DNA from: Clostridium sp. AM58-1XD
GTDB taxonomy: Bacteria; Bacillota; Clostridia; Lachnospirales; Lachnospiraceae
Direction: 5' to 3'
DNA length: 39,068 bases
NCBI RefSeq assembly: GCF_003464085.1
Contig: NZ_QSDR01000036.1
Location: forward strand, 1-39,068
A program made the translations under genes and the position numbers. Positions 7,889-15,079 of this stretch are shown here, in pieces. Each line of letters starts with the position of its first letter. Positions within the stretch are counted from its first letter, which is position 1. Under the pieces are notes generated by a model, which was not told the DNA's origin, searched no databases, and saw nothing but the letters and a program-made list of their open reading frames with translations.

Positions 7889-8952
7889 CATTTTAACTTT
7901 GCCAGGTTTTCTGTGTATGGGGCGCGGATAACGCCTGCTTCTGTGATAATCCCGCTGATCATCTCGTTCGGCGTCACGTCAAAAGCAGGATAGAGCGCCT
8001 CCGTATTTGCTGCCGTAATGAGCTGACCGTTTAAATGTGTCACCTCGCTGCCCGGACGGTATTCCACACCCATGTCCATTCCGCTCTTCAGAGAGAAATC
8101 GATCGTATGGGAAGAAGTCGCCGTGTAAAATGGGACTCCGTTTTCTCTGGCTGCTACGGCATGCATATACGTTCCGATTTTATTAATTAAGTCCCCATTG
8201 GCAGCTACTCTGTCTGACCCTACAACTACCTTCTGAATCTTTCCCAGGCGCATCAGGTATCCAGACATGCCATCTGTAATCAGCGTGTGCTGGATTCCGA
8301 ACTTCTCCAGTTCATATGCAGTAATCCTGGCGCCCTGGAGATATGGCCTCGTCTCACATGTATATACGTGAATTTTCTTTCCCTGCAGATGGGCTGTTCT
8401 GATTACTGACAGCGCCCGTCCTCCAAAACCGGATCCTGCGAGGGCCCCGGAATGGCAGTGTGTCAATATCGTGTCTCCATCCTCAATTACCTTTGCACCG
8501 TTTCTGCCCAGCTGGTGTTCAAACTCAAGCTGTTCTTTCAATATCTCACAAGCACGCGCTTCAAATAATTCAGGAAATTCTTCTTTTGAACATTGTTCTG
8601 TAAACGAAATAAGTCCGTCTACCGTTTTCATCAGATTGACTGCTGTCGGCCTCGTTGATTTCAGTTCTAAACCGGCGCGGATAACCGCCTCTTTATCTCC
8701 GTTCGTATTCATGGATTCCAGCAGCATGCCATATACACCGGCAATGCCAATAGCTCCTGAACCTCTGATTGACATATCTTTTATCGCATTGGCCAGCTGG
8801 CTCACTTCTGTAATTTCCACTACCGGCGCTTCCTTTGGAAGTTTCAGCTGGTCTACCATACACAGGTGGTTCCCCTCTGCCCATATGGGCATCAGAAGTC
8901 CTTCTTCCTTCCACTCTTGTGTTATCTGATCTATTTTTTTCACTGTTTTCAT
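7888..8952 (-). CDS. mtnA: MtnA-type sugar 1-phosphate isomerase
   Basis: This 354-residue protein belongs to the MtnA/eIF2B-alpha-like isomerases, which convert 5-methylthioribose 1-phosphate (or 5-deoxyribose 1-phosphate) to the ribulose 1-phosphate form. Signatures are SIRGSGAIGIAG near 61-72, RPTAVNL at 101-107, the catalytic Cys in THCHSGALA (Cys166), CETRPYLQGARIT near 199-211, and the catalytic Asp in VVVGSDRVAANGD (Asp247). GTYMHAVAA and PAFDVTPNEMI also match the family. Length is normal. It lies 22 bases after a class II aldolase gene and before deoD, with no MtnK kinase nearby. That pairing is the hallmark of the DHAP shunt rather than the Met-regenerating pathway. Ribose 1-phosphate is an alternative substrate. 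Confidence 0.9.
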   Translation of the reverse strand: MKTVKKIDQITQEWKEEGLLMPIWAEGNHLCMVDQLKLPKEAPVVEITEVSQLANAIKDMSIRGSGAIGIAGVYGMLLESMNTNGDKEAVIRAGLELKSTRPTAVNLMKTVDGLISFTEQCSKEEFPELFEARACEILKEQLEFEHQLGRNGAKVIEDGDTILTHCHSGALAGSGFGGRALSVIRTAHLQGKKIHVYTCETRPYLQGARITAYELEKFGIQHTLITDGMSGYLMRLGKIQKVVVGSDRVAANGDLINKIGTYMHAVAARENGVPFYTATSSHTIDFSLKSGMDMGVEYRPGSEVTHLNGQLITAANTEALYPAFDVTPNEMISGIITEAGVIRAPYTENLAKLK

Positions 8953-8974
8953 CCTCTCTATCGACTATCCGTAC

Positions 8975-9592
8975 TTATACGTTGAACAGCTCTCTGAATT
9001 TCTCTCTGCTCTGGGCGATCTGGACCTGAATACATGCCTGTTTTGCCGTTTGTTCGATCAGGTCCACCACGTTGTATGCAGCTTCCAAGGATACCCCTGC
9101 TGCGCAGACGCCGTGTTCCTTCATGAGGATTCCTTTGCTCTCAGGATATTTACGAAACGCTTCAATTACATAGTTTTTCAGTTCTTCACTTCCAGCCGGC
9201 GCAGATTCGATATACGGAACATGTCCCACAACCTTTCTCACCGTTACAGACGTAAACGGAAGTTCAATGTCATTATTTGCAAGAGCAATCGCATAGTTTG
9301 GATGGCAGTGGATAAATGCATTCATATCAGTCCTGAGCTTTAACACCCCAAGATGGAACCCAGCTTCCTTGGACGGCTTACCGTCTCCATATACGACATT
9401 TCCATCTTCATCGATAATTAATACATCCTTCTCTGTCATCACTCTCATGTTTACTGCTGTTTTCTTAATTGCAAAAAGATTAGTACCCGGCACACGACAG
9501 CTTAAATTGCCGCCCGATGCCTGCGTATAACCTTTTTCGTATACGAAGTGGCAGAACGACGCCACTTCTTGGCGGACTTCTTTAAAATCCAT
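8975..9592 (-). CDS. Class II aldolase (fuculose-1-P aldolase/DrdA-like)
   Basis: This 205-residue protein is a zinc-dependent class II aldolase/adducin-fold enzyme. It has SGGNLSCR near residues 26-33 (phosphate site), KPSKEAGFHLGV with the catalytic Glu near 76, the metal ligands of HCHP (His95, His97) and KEHGV (His160). A reading frame opens upstream at a TTG, but the ATG at 9592 is preferred because GGGAGGT sits at the right distance and the family N-terminus starts there. It is the first gene of the operon. With MtnA behind it, the likely reaction is cleavage of 5-deoxy-, 5-methylthio- or plain ribulose 1-phosphate to DHAP and a small aldehyde. Sequence alone cannot separate this from L-fuculose-1-phosphate aldolase or MtnB dehydratase. 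Confidence 0.85.
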   Translation of the reverse strand: MDFKEVRQEVASFCHFVYEKGYTQASGGNLSCRVPGTNLFAIKKTAVNMRVMTEKDVLIIDEDGNVVYGDGKPSKEAGFHLGVLKLRTDMNAFIHCHPNYAIALANNDIELPFTSVTVRKVVGHVPYIESAPAGSEELKNYVIEAFRKYPESKGILMKEHGVCAAGVSLEAAYNVVDLIEQTAKQACIQVQIAQSREKFRELFNV

Positions 9593-9615
9593 ATTTCTTA
9601 CCTCCCGGTTGTATT

Positions 9616-9629
9616 GTTGGACGTCCAAC
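9616..9629. promoter_or_regulatory. Operator palindrome in the leftward operon leader
   Basis: GTTGGACGTCCAAC is a perfect 14-bp palindrome. It lies about 18 bases downstream of the -10 of the leftward promoter and upstream of the aldolase ribosome site. A near copy (12 of 14) sits at 10793-10806 on the other arm. It is the best candidate binding site for the divergent GntR/HutC-type regulator. Confidence 0.7.
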
Positions 9630-9646
9630 CACTCGTGTTTAATTCG

Positions 9647-9675
9647 ATGATATCATAGGGCTTTTCTTATGTCAA
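9647..9675 (-). promoter_or_regulatory. Promoter of the nucleoside operon
   Basis: On the minus strand a consensus TTGACA (9675-9670) is followed by exactly 17 bases and TATCAT (9652-9647). Transcription would start near 9640, giving a leader of about 48 bases that contains the operator palindrome. Such a strong promoter fits control by a repressor. Confidence 0.85.
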
Positions 9676-9765
9676 TTGTATATTTTTTATTAATTACGCC
9701 TTTTCTTTTTGGTTGTTTTCACAATTGCTCTGCCCATTTTTATCCTTTTCTCCCGGCGCTATTGC

Positions 9766-9794
9766 TTGACAAAGTAATTTCTGCTGGATATACT
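9766..9794 (+). promoter_or_regulatory. Promoter of the gntR-type regulator
   Basis: TTGACA (9766-9771), a 17-base spacer and TATACT (9789-9794) form a near-consensus sigma-A promoter 48 bases ahead of the regulator ATG. Confidence 0.85.
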
Positions 9795-9799
9795 CAAAG

Positions 9800-9815
9800 T
9801 GCAATCATAGTTGCA
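9800..9815. promoter_or_regulatory. Possible autoregulatory operator of the gntR gene
   Basis: TGCAA-TCATAG-TTGCA is an inverted repeat with 5-bp arms placed across the expected transcription start of the regulator gene. It differs from the 14-bp palindrome at 9616, so either the regulator tolerates different spacing or another factor binds here. Confidence 0.4.
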
Positions 9816-9841
9816 TGACACTACCGAAGGAGTAAAATCAA

Positions 9842-10567
9842 ATGAAGCTGACGAGCAAAACCCTGTCTTCACAGGTAAAAGAGGCCGTATTAGGCATGAT
9901 TAATCAATCTGAATTTATGGACAAGCTGCCATCCGAACAGGATTTGGCCGCTCAATTGGGTGTCAGCAGAAATACAGTCAGAGAGGCCCTGAAAGCGCTG
10001 GAAAATGAAGGACTTGTTATCTCCCGCCACGGGATCGGAACCTTTGTAACCAGGTATAACGGCAACCAGAACATCCGTTATAATATCTCAGCCCTGGACA
10101 GTACGACGAAAATCATATCTGAGCACGGATACCGTCATGGCACAAAGAGTGTGTATTTCGACGTCCGAATGGCCTCTGAGGATATATCGAAAAAGCTGGG
10201 GAGCGATACCCCTGTCAAAATACTGTATGTAGAGAGGGTCAGAACAGCGGACGATATCCCCATTGTTTTTGTGGAAGACTACATACCATATGCGGACGGC
10301 ATGCTGGAGGAATTTTCCGGCCAGGGAGATCCATCTCTTTTCCAGTTTATCAACCGTTATGCGCCTGTTTCCTTTGCCAACTGTTCGATCCATGCAGTGC
10401 TCAGTGACGCCCGCCTGATGGAAAAATTGTCCCTGACAGAACCAAAGGCTCTCCTTCTCCTGCAGCAGATCCACTATGCCTCAAAAGGAAGTCCTGTTCT
10501 CTATTCAGACAGCTATTTTATTACGGAAAAGCTGGAATTTAATCTCATCCGCAGATGTGTGGAGTAA
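9842..10567 (+). CDS. GntR-family (HutC subfamily) transcription regulator
   Basis: This 241-residue protein has an N-terminal winged helix (about 8-70) with LPSEQDLAAQLGVSRNTVREA, the GntR helix-turn-helix, and ENEGLVISRHGIGTFV as the wing. The C-terminal part (about 90-238) resembles a UTRA effector domain, including ILYVERVRTADDIPIVFVEDY and LYSDSYFI, so it should bind a small metabolite. It is transcribed divergently from the nucleoside operon and heads the rightward arm. Two matching palindromes flank it, one in each arm. The effector is plausibly a nucleoside or a pentose phosphate. GAAGGAGTAAAATCAA precedes the ATG. Confidence 0.92.
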   Translation: MKLTSKTLSSQVKEAVLGMINQSEFMDKLPSEQDLAAQLGVSRNTVREALKALENEGLVISRHGIGTFVTRYNGNQNIRYNISALDSTTKIISEHGYRHGTKSVYFDVRMASEDISKKLGSDTPVKILYVERVRTADDIPIVFVEDYIPYADGMLEEFSGQGDPSLFQFINRYAPVSFANCSIHAVLSDARLMEKLSLTEPKALLLLQQIHYASKGSPVLYSDSYFITEKLEFNLIRRCVE

Positions 10568-10759
10568 TCCAAACCGTTAATTTCAATATCAGGAGAGGAA
10601 AATGATCCAGCCTCCAAAATCAGCCCTGCCCTCTTAATCTCAGATTTCATATTGACGTCCCAGCCAGATCATCCCTTCTGGTCTGAGGCGTTTCTTTATC
10701 ATCTTCTGCACCTCTAATTCCGCATTTTTCACATGCCGAAAAAACGCTCAGAAAACAGA

Positions 10760-10788
10760 TTGACATCATGTATTTTTTTTGATACATT
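10760..10788 (+). promoter_or_regulatory. Promoter of the rightward isomerase-amidohydrolase arm
   Basis: TTGACA (10760-10765), 17 bases (with a T8 run) and TACATT (10783-10788) form a good sigma-A promoter. The expected start near 10795 lies inside the operator copy. Confidence 0.8.
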
Positions 10789-10792
10789 AAAG

Positions 10793-10806
10793 GTAGGACG
10801 ACCAAC
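10793..10806. promoter_or_regulatory. Second copy of the GntR-arm operator
   Basis: GTAGGACGACCAAC matches the perfect palindrome at 9616-9629 in 12 of 14 positions. It overlaps the predicted transcription start, a location suited to repression. Confidence 0.65.
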
Positions 10807-10892
10807 GTGTTAGGAACTGTCAATATTTTCAGGTCAAAATGTGTTGCTTTTGGCCTGTTCATCTCTTAATCTGAGAGGAGACTTTGCTGCAC

Positions 10893-12083
10893 ATGATGAA
10901 CTATCTATACCTGCAGAGCCAGCTTCAGACCGGCCCGGAGCTGGCTGAAAAAGCGGCATCTTTATTTCAATACCTATCGGAACGGACCGGCGATACATAT
11001 CGCGCTGCCGATGCGGCGCAAGTGGCTGGGGAACCTGTATCTGTCGTATATGTGGCGTCCGGCGGTACTGCCGGTGCTTTTAGAGACGCGCTCTCAAGCC
11101 TGAAGGAGCCCATTCTCATTATCACCAGCGGCAGTGATAACTCTCTGTCCGCCTCCATGGAAATGATGACGTATCTGGCTAACCTCGGGCTCAAGGGACG
11201 CCTGCTTCACGGAAGCCAGGAAGAAATTGCCACCACTTTCTGCCATGCACTGAACGCTGCAAAGACAAGGCATTCCTTGCATGGAATGCGCCTTGGGCTT
11301 GTTGGGAAACCATCTGACTGGCTGATTTCTACCGAAATGAACTATGACCTTCTGAAAGAAAAAACGGGTATTGAAGTGGTGGAGATCGGCATGCCTGAAC
11401 TTTTAGAGGAGATTGCAAAACAATCATACCCGGACAGTGAAATATGCCGCAGCCTGTTGGACCAGGATTTCGATACGGAACAGGTAAAACAGGCTCTGGA
11501 AATATACGGTGCCTTTAGCAGGCTGGTGGAACGATATCATCTGAACGGCTTTTCTGTACGCTGCTTCGATCTTCTTACGGCAGTTAAAAACACAGGCTGT
11601 CTCGGTCTTGCACTATTGAATCAGGAAGGAATCTACAGCGGATGCGAAGGAGATTTGCCTTCTCTGATTTCCATGGCGATTCTGGGAGAAATTTCCGGAC
11701 AGCCGGTATTCCAGTGCAATCCATCCAGGGCAGACAGCAAAACGGACGATATTATCTTTGCGCACTGTACGCTTCCACTGAATATGCCGGTGCGCTACCA
11801 CCTGGATACACATTTTGAATCAGGAATCGGCGTCGCCATTGCCGGAGATATTCCACCAGGCAGAGCGACCGTATTCAAAGCGACAGGAATGCTGGACCGC
11901 TGCTTTATTTCCGGCGCTGAAATCGAGGAGAGTCTTCACGAATGCGACCTCTGCCGCAGCCAGATCCGTCTTCACTGCGACGCAGGTGTAAACCAATTTT
12001 TCCATACGCCTGTAGGCAACCACTATCTTGTATGTATGGGGGATTACGCGGAAGACTTACGCGAATTTATCGCCATGTTTTAA
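10893..12083 (+). CDS. L-fucose/L-arabinose isomerase-like protein
   Basis: This protein of about 396 residues resembles the fucose/arabinose isomerase superfamily, which interconverts aldoses and ketoses with a divalent metal. The second half carries the recognisable part: GIYSGCEGDLPSLISMAIL (about 253-271, metal-ligand Glu and Asp), IIFAHCTLPLNMP, and the FESGIGVAIAGDIPPGRAT barrel segment near 311-329. The N-terminal half looks like the Rossmann-like substrate domain, with VVYVASGGTAGAF. It is shorter than classical FucI (about 590). A TTG start at 10884 is possible, but the ATG at 10893 is a better distance from AGAGGAG. Its promoter carries the operator shared with the nucleoside operon, so it may act on a nucleoside-derived sugar. 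Substrate unknown. Confidence 0.65.
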   Translation: MMNYLYLQSQLQTGPELAEKAASLFQYLSERTGDTYRAADAAQVAGEPVSVVYVASGGTAGAFRDALSSLKEPILIITSGSDNSLSASMEMMTYLANLGLKGRLLHGSQEEIATTFCHALNAAKTRHSLHGMRLGLVGKPSDWLISTEMNYDLLKEKTGIEVVEIGMPELLEEIAKQSYPDSEICRSLLDQDFDTEQVKQALEIYGAFSRLVERYHLNGFSVRCFDLLTAVKNTGCLGLALLNQEGIYSGCEGDLPSLISMAILGEISGQPVFQCNPSRADSKTDDIIFAHCTLPLNMPVRYHLDTHFESGIGVAIAGDIPPGRATVFKATGMLDRCFISGAEIEESLHECDLCRSQIRLHCDAGVNQFFHTPVGNHYLVCMGDYAEDLREFIAMF

Positions 12084-12149
12084 AGGATGCAGCAAAAAAG
12101 CTGCCGTAGTTGTTCCTGCCAATTATTCGGAAAGGGTTCAGTTTAAATC

Positions 12150-13590
12150 ATGTTACTGCAAAATGGAAATTTACTTCAATTAAAAATACGGATATCACCT
12201 TCTTAAAAGGTGATATCCGTATTGAGGATCAGGAGATAAAAGCGTGCGCTCCTCTGCTCCCTCCCAATCCTGATGAAGAGTGCCTGGATCTGGATGGTGA
12301 TTATGTCCTGCCTGGCATGGTAAACAGCCACTGCCATTCCTATACCAGCCTTCTGAGAGGAGCATCCTTTGGAGAGCCGCTGGAGATCTGGTCGGCTGAC
12401 ACCATCGCCCTGGGCGGCGCTCTTTCAGCGGAAGACATGGCGCTCTCCACTGCTCTTGGAATCTGCGAGATGATTCGGGACGGAGTCACTTCCTGCGTTG
12501 ATCACCTGCCACATCTGAAGACAGCAGGCACGGCCGCCGAAGTATACAAAAAATCATCGTTTCGCGCCGCACTGGCTCCAATGCTTCATAACTTAAAAGA
12601 TTCTGATATACTGGCCGGAATGGAGGAGACCTTATCGGGAGAGCCTGTCAATTCCCCTTCCCCGTTTCCAGCTGTTTCAGAATTTGTGGACTTCTATGAA
12701 GACTTTATCAGAAAATACCATGATCCCCAAAGCGGCCTCAGGTTATGACCGGCATCAACTCTCCCCAACGGGCGGATGATCCGCTCCTTGGTGCAGCTGC
12801 CGATCTTTCATCCAGATATCATCTATCTGTTCACTGTCACCTGCTGGAAACAAGGTGGCAGAAAATGTCTGCCCGGAAGGCGGGTATCTCACCCCTTGAA
12901 AAGCTGGACAGATATTCCCTGCTCCATGAGCATACTTCTCTGGCTCACTGCATCTGGATGGATGATAAAGAACTGGACCTGATGGCCAAACGCCGGGCGA
13001 TTCCTGTGTCAAATCCGTCCAGCAATCTCTTCTTGGGAAGCGGCGTATTTCCTGCCGGACGCTGCCTTGAACGCGGGATACTTCCCGCTTTGGGGTCCGA
13101 CGGAGTTAACTGTGCTTCCAGTAACAATATGATGGACGTCCTGCGTACCTTCCTGTTTTTACAGCGTTCCTGCGAGCCGGACTGGCGACGCTGGATATCC
13201 GGAGCAGATGCCTGGTCCATGGTCACAGCCAGAGGGCGCCAGGTCCTGAACATGAAATCGGACGCTGCCGAGAAAAACCTGCTCTCTCCCGGCCAGCCGG
13301 CCGATCTGGCTGTCGCCGATAAAAACAGTTTTCTGAACATCTCCGCCAATTTTCTGCCAAACCAGCTCCTGTTTCACAACCATCCAGTTTTCCGCCACGT
13401 TATGATCGGAGGAAAATTCGTCATGAAGGACGGAAAGATCACTGTCATTGACGAAGACGGGCTGGGACGCGAGATCGGCGAGAGGAAAAACGATCTGGAC
13501 AGGCGTTTCACGGAAGCTCTCAGAAAGGCACGGCCGGACAAAGAGCTGTTTGCGCGCCGTTATCAGGAGATCTTCACATCCCCCGGCTAA
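12150..13590 (+). pseudogene. MtaD/SsnA-like amidohydrolase, two single-base frameshifts
   Basis: This is a metal-dependent amidohydrolase of the MTA/SAH deaminase-chlorohydrolase group, 480 residues once repaired. The start ATG (12150) gives MLLQNGNLLQ, a typical N-terminus. The frame then moves by one base in the A-run at about 12182-12186 and again at about 12741-12745, where TTATGA makes a false stop/start overlap. Motifs across the frames are VNSHCHSYT (metal HxH), SVHCHLLET, LAHCIWMDD and GSDGVNCASSN (metal Asp), so the active site is complete. Adding one base at each point restores the whole protein. This suggests sequence error or very recent mutation. It follows the isomerase-like gene in the operator-controlled arm and could deaminate methylthioadenosine or another 5'-modified adenosine. 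Confidence 0.8.
12185..12223. repeat. Perfect 17-bp hairpin inside the amidohydrolase gene
   Basis: Bases 12185-12201 and 12207-12223 are perfect reverse complements around a 5-base loop (CTTAA). The arm begins AATACGGATATCACCTT. The hairpin lies about 12 codons into the gene, in the segment coding for a normal family N-terminus, and directly abuts the A-run where the first frameshift falls. Confidence 0.9.
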
Positions 13591-15056
13591 TACCGCTTTC
13601 TATCACAGTACATCCTGGCATGTCCCCAGAATGTATCACAAGGTTCCAGAAACTTTTCAGCTCCTGCACGGCGGATGGTCTCCAAAGATTCCTTTTGCGC
13701 CTCTTCGATCACGGCTTCCTCGTCAGCGGAAATCACCCGCCTGTTTTCCATCAGCAGACGGCCGTTGACAATCGTGTGGTCCACATCCTGACCGGCTGCA
13801 TACAGCATCAGTTTGTGTACCGGCATAAAGGACGGCGTCAGATGGGGCTGATTCATGTTCACAGTGATGATATCCGCCTTCTTCCCCGCTTCCAGCGAGC
13901 CGATCTCATCATCCCAGCCAATGGCTTTGGCCGCATCGATAGTAATCATCTCCAGAGTTTTTCCCAGCGGAAGACTGAATCGGTCTCTCAGCGCTACCTG
14001 ATGTGCCAGCTGAAGTTTCCGAGCTGCCATCAGAAGGTCAAAAGACATACCGGGAGAGGTGCCGTCCGTAGCGATCGCTACATTGACTCCCATTTCCACA
14101 AGCTCCGGGACGGGGCAGCGGTTCATCAGCTGGAACGCTCCCGGTGAACTGCTGACATTTGTATTTGTCTCCGCCAGAATTTTCATCTCATCCATGGACA
14201 ATCCCAGACAATGATGAAGGTGGACATCCGGTCCGAATAAAGCATTCGGGTCTTTCTCTGCCAGGCGGATCATGCCGCCGAAGGCTTCCGTATGTATTCT
14301 GGTCTTATGTTTCTTTGCGATTTCCCTCACCCTTCTCATCATATATCGGTCCGTATCAGTCAACTCAGCCGCTGCATCCGGAGGCGTCAGATTGGAACCG
14401 TCTACAGATCCTACCAGCACAAATGGAGCAATAAATGCCCGGATACGGTCATCAAATGTATGATTTACAGCCTGGATCGCTTTTTCCGCTCCTTCTAAAA
14501 GCTCATCGAGGGTAAATCCTTTTTCCTTTCTCACACCATTTTCCAGGCGTGTAAACGATCTGGGATAAGGCGGATTGGAAGGACCGACAGCTACGATTTC
14601 CCTGATTCCCATTTCCCCGTATCCTCTGGCATGATTTACCGCGAATACAGGATCATCGCTGCGCTGAGCATTGCTCATAACGCTGACGCCGCAGGTAACG
14701 CCGAATTTCAGTCGTTCCAGGGCCGCCAGTTTCCCCTCTTTATACCAGAACTCATCCGTTGTATTGTGATGGTATATGTTCGTCAATATAGGCATCCAGT
14801 AAGAAAGCGTATCATACGCCAGGCCCTTTAGCATGCAGTGGCCTGCATGGGAATGCACATCAATAAGGCCCGGAAGGATCAGCTTTTTCTCACAGTTGAT
14901 CACTTTTTTCGCATCCGGATATTTCTTTTCCAGTTCTTCCGTTAAGCCTACAGCCGCAATTCTGTCACCTTCTATAGCGACCGCTCCGTCTTCCAGAATC
15001 CTTCTGCCCGGATCCATTGTAATTACAGTTCCATGTGTCAATAACAGATCTGCCAT
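13587..15056 (-). CDS. Amidohydrolase, MTA/SAH deaminase-like
   Basis: This 489-residue protein is a second metal-dependent hydrolase of the amidohydrolase superfamily (TrzA/AtzA/MtaD group). It has the N-terminal beta-sandwich (HGTVITMDPGRRILEDGAV) and then LPGLIDVHSHAGH near residues 61-73 (metal HxH). RIHTEAFGG, HLHHCLGLS and IATDGTSPGMSFD supply the remaining His and Asp ligands. GSLEAGKKADIITVN closes the fold as in deaminases. It is last in a leftward operon after a PatB-type lyase gene and converges on the frameshifted amidohydrolase with a 4-base overlap of their ends. Substrates in the group include methylthioadenosine, S-adenosylhomocysteine, guanine and triazines, so the assignment to a nucleoside is inferred. 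Confidence 0.85.
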   Translation of the reverse strand: MADLLLTHGTVITMDPGRRILEDGAVAIEGDRIAAVGLTEELEKKYPDAKKVINCEKKLILPGLIDVHSHAGHCMLKGLAYDTLSYWMPILTNIYHHNTTDEFWYKEGKLAALERLKFGVTCGVSVMSNAQRSDDPVFAVNHARGYGEMGIREIVAVGPSNPPYPRSFTRLENGVRKEKGFTLDELLEGAEKAIQAVNHTFDDRIRAFIAPFVLVGSVDGSNLTPPDAAAELTDTDRYMMRRVREIAKKHKTRIHTEAFGGMIRLAEKDPNALFGPDVHLHHCLGLSMDEMKILAETNTNVSSSPGAFQLMNRCPVPELVEMGVNVAIATDGTSPGMSFDLLMAARKLQLAHQVALRDRFSLPLGKTLEMITIDAAKAIGWDDEIGSLEAGKKADIITVNMNQPHLTPSFMPVHKLMLYAAGQDVDHTIVNGRLLMENRRVISADEEAVIEEAQKESLETIRRAGAEKFLEPCDTFWGHARMYCDRKRY

Positions 15057-15079
15057 TATTTTCCCTCCATAATTTCAGC

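Larger units (their letters stand above)
10568..10892. other. Intergenic region with promoter and operator
   Basis: This gap of about 325 bases holds the promoter at 10760-10788 and the operator copy at 10793-10806. Near its start a Shine-Dalgarno, AGGAGAGG, is followed by an 11-codon frame that runs to the TAA at about 10635. This could be a leader peptide or the remnant of a lost gene. No other coding signal was seen on either strand. Confidence 0.5.

Noticed and set aside
8975..9628. Longer aldolase starting at the TTG at 9628
   Set aside because: The extra residues overlap the operator palindrome, and the ATG at 9592 has GGGAGGT at ideal spacing.
10647..10862. 71-codon minus-strand frame in the promoter region of the isomerase-like gene
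   Set aside because: It covers a well-placed promoter and operator, has no ribosome site and resembles no family.
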